From Streptomyces ferrugineus (GTDB taxonomy: Bacteria > Actinomycetota > Actinomycetes > Streptomycetales > Streptomycetaceae), in the NCBI RefSeq assembly GCF_015160855.1, contig NZ_CP063373.1, forward strand, positions 5,084,001 through 5,148,000: DNA of 64,000 bases, read 5' to 3'. This document shows positions 63,162 to 64,000 of this stretch, one piece after another. A model generated the notes under the pieces. It was not told the origin of the DNA. It did no database searches and saw nothing but the letters and a program-made list of their open reading frames with translations. Within the stretch, counting starts at the first letter, position 1. Each line of letters starts with the position of its first letter. Made by a program: the position numbers and the translations under genes.

Positions 63162-63800
63162 TCACGGCTTCAGCAGTTCCACGGCGCTGATGTTGCAGCG
63201 GGCCGTGGCCTCCCGTTTCTCCTGGCCGTACGGTGTGCTGAACAGGCGGGGCAGGGCGAGCAGGTGGCGCAGGATCGCGGCACGGCCCTCGCGGAAGGCG
63301 TCGCACAGGACGAAGGGGCACTCCTCACGGACGGCGGCCGTGTAGGCGGCGTACGCGGAGGGCGAGCAGCCGAGGACCGCGATGTCGGCGTCGCACAGGA
63401 CCCGGCTGGCTTCGACAATGTGAGCCGGCCCCGTTCGACAGCCGCGGCTTGGTCAATGCAACACCCCTCAGGGTCAGCGTTGCGACCATCTCTAGAACCC
63501 AAGCTGGCAAGTGGGGCCGCGGACCGCTGTCAAAGCCACCTGGCCGTTGCGGTCGTCCGGCACCGGGGCATGGCTGGTGGTGAGGCGGGACCAGGCGGGC
63601 CACCTCGGCGGTGCGCTTCGCGGGGACATCGGCCTCCGGGAGGGCGCGTTCGGTGAGGCGGGCCGAGCGTTCCTCGTTCTCCGAGCGGTCGGGCAGATAC
63701 ACGGCGTCGTGGAACCAGACGGCCAGCCGTACGACGTCCGGGTCGTCGGCGTGCTCGGCCGGCACGTCGACGTGGTCCAGGACGCGGGGGCGTTGGCGCT
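63162..63800 (-). pseudogene. HD-domain phosphohydrolase gene broken by insertion
   Basis: The first part (about 63800-63580) reads VLDHVDVPAEHADDPDVVRL, then AVWFHDAVYLPDRSENEERS, a predicted metal-dependent HD hydrolase. A frameshift follows, then DDRNGQV at 63545. After a 130-base insertion the protein resumes as VLCDADIAVLGCSPSAYAAY to AVELLKP and a stop at 63162. Removing the insertion joins DRNGQV to LCDAD in frame. The N-terminal 40-60 residues are also missing. Confidence 0.8.
63408..63537. mobile_element. 130-bp MITE-like insertion
   Basis: The insertion in the HD gene has ends GGCTTCGACA (63408-63417) and, inverted, GGCTTTGACA (63528-63537), one mismatch in ten. It is flanked by ACCCGGCT (63400-63407) and ACCTGGCC (63538-63545), a likely decayed 8-bp target duplication. 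It has no coding capacity, so it would have moved with a transposase supplied elsewhere. Confidence 0.65.
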
Positions 63801-64000
63801 GGGACACGGCTTCCGATTCGAGATCATTCCGATGCCCGGGGCTGCCTGCCCGGACATCCCCCAAGCGTGAGCAACTGCTGTCCAAGGCCAAGGGGGAACT
63901 CAACCCGACACGGGGTGCTCGCGGGATTGATTGCCCTGATGAGACGGGGTGCCAAACAACCCGCCAGGTGACACCTTCGGCCGCAGTTCCAGCTGCGTCA

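Noticed and set aside
63408-63537. Idea that the MITE is mobilised by the IS256 transposase at the left edge
   Set aside because: The 8-bp duplication fits IS256, but no matching inverted repeat was found next to the transposase gene, and its other end is outside the window.
1-64000. tRNA, rRNA, CRISPR arrays, riboswitches
   Set aside because: None was recognised on reading; no repeat-spacer pattern, and leaders of the catabolic operons are short.

Overview
The window looks like a stretch of chromosome from a Streptomyces or close relative. Base composition is very GC-rich with a strong G/C third-position bias, many starts are GTG or TTG, exported proteins carry Tat, Sec or lipobox signals, and several families are typical of actinomycetes (F420-type LLM and PPOX proteins, CGNR protein, TAP-like hydrolase, secreted ribosome-inactivating protein). 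No rRNA, tRNA or CRISPR array was seen.

Layout. (1) 1-1021: an IS256-family transposase cut by the window edge. (2) 1.6-9.2 kb: an amino-sugar or oligosaccharide scavenging operon (ABC binding lipoprotein, two permeases, Tat-exported GH20 hexosaminidase, secreted GH3-PA14 glycosidase), followed by a sugar-lactonase relic and an LLM oxidoreductase. (3) 11.0-16.5 kb: a ROK repressor divergent from an oxidoreductase and ribose-type ABC operon. (4) 17.0-21.4 kb: SRPBCC protein, MBL-fold hydrolase, divergent MarR with a palindromic operator, and an MFS exporter. (5) 21.4-26.5 kb: Glu/Leu-type dehydrogenase overlapping a fused FAD/Fe-S dehydrogenase, with a divergent LysR gene.

(6) 26.5-47.5 kb is a large amino-acid catabolic region holding two interleaved modules. 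A LysR-flanked trio (FAD amino-acid oxidase, DUF1338/HglS dioxygenase, ALDH7 dehydrogenase) matches the pipecolate, aminoadipate and 2-oxoadipate route of lysine breakdown. Around it is a hydroxyproline-type pathway: ABC importer, two proline-racemase-family enzymes, DadA-like FAD dehydrogenase, DapA-like lyase, aldehyde dehydrogenase and SDR. Five copies of a palindrome with core TTGTCNGACAA or a close variant lie before the GntR gene, the importer, the first racemase and a distant APC permease. This suggests one GntR regulon with the lysine trio enclosed in it.

(7) 46.8-60 kb is a zone of gene decay. It holds relics of an SDR, a secreted protein, a MarR regulator, a sugar-ABC ATPase, a FAD oxidoreductase and a TAP-like hydrolase. 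Among them are intact genes: a secreted type 1 ribosome-inactivating protein (48526-49476), an FtsX/LolD-type ABC transporter, a CGNR regulator, and an EctB-like aminotransferase/aminotransferase/Ldh2 dehydrogenase/SDR group. (8) 60.5-64 kb: a secreted tannase-family esterase, a TetR regulator, and an HD-phosphohydrolase gene broken by a 130-bp MITE-like insertion.
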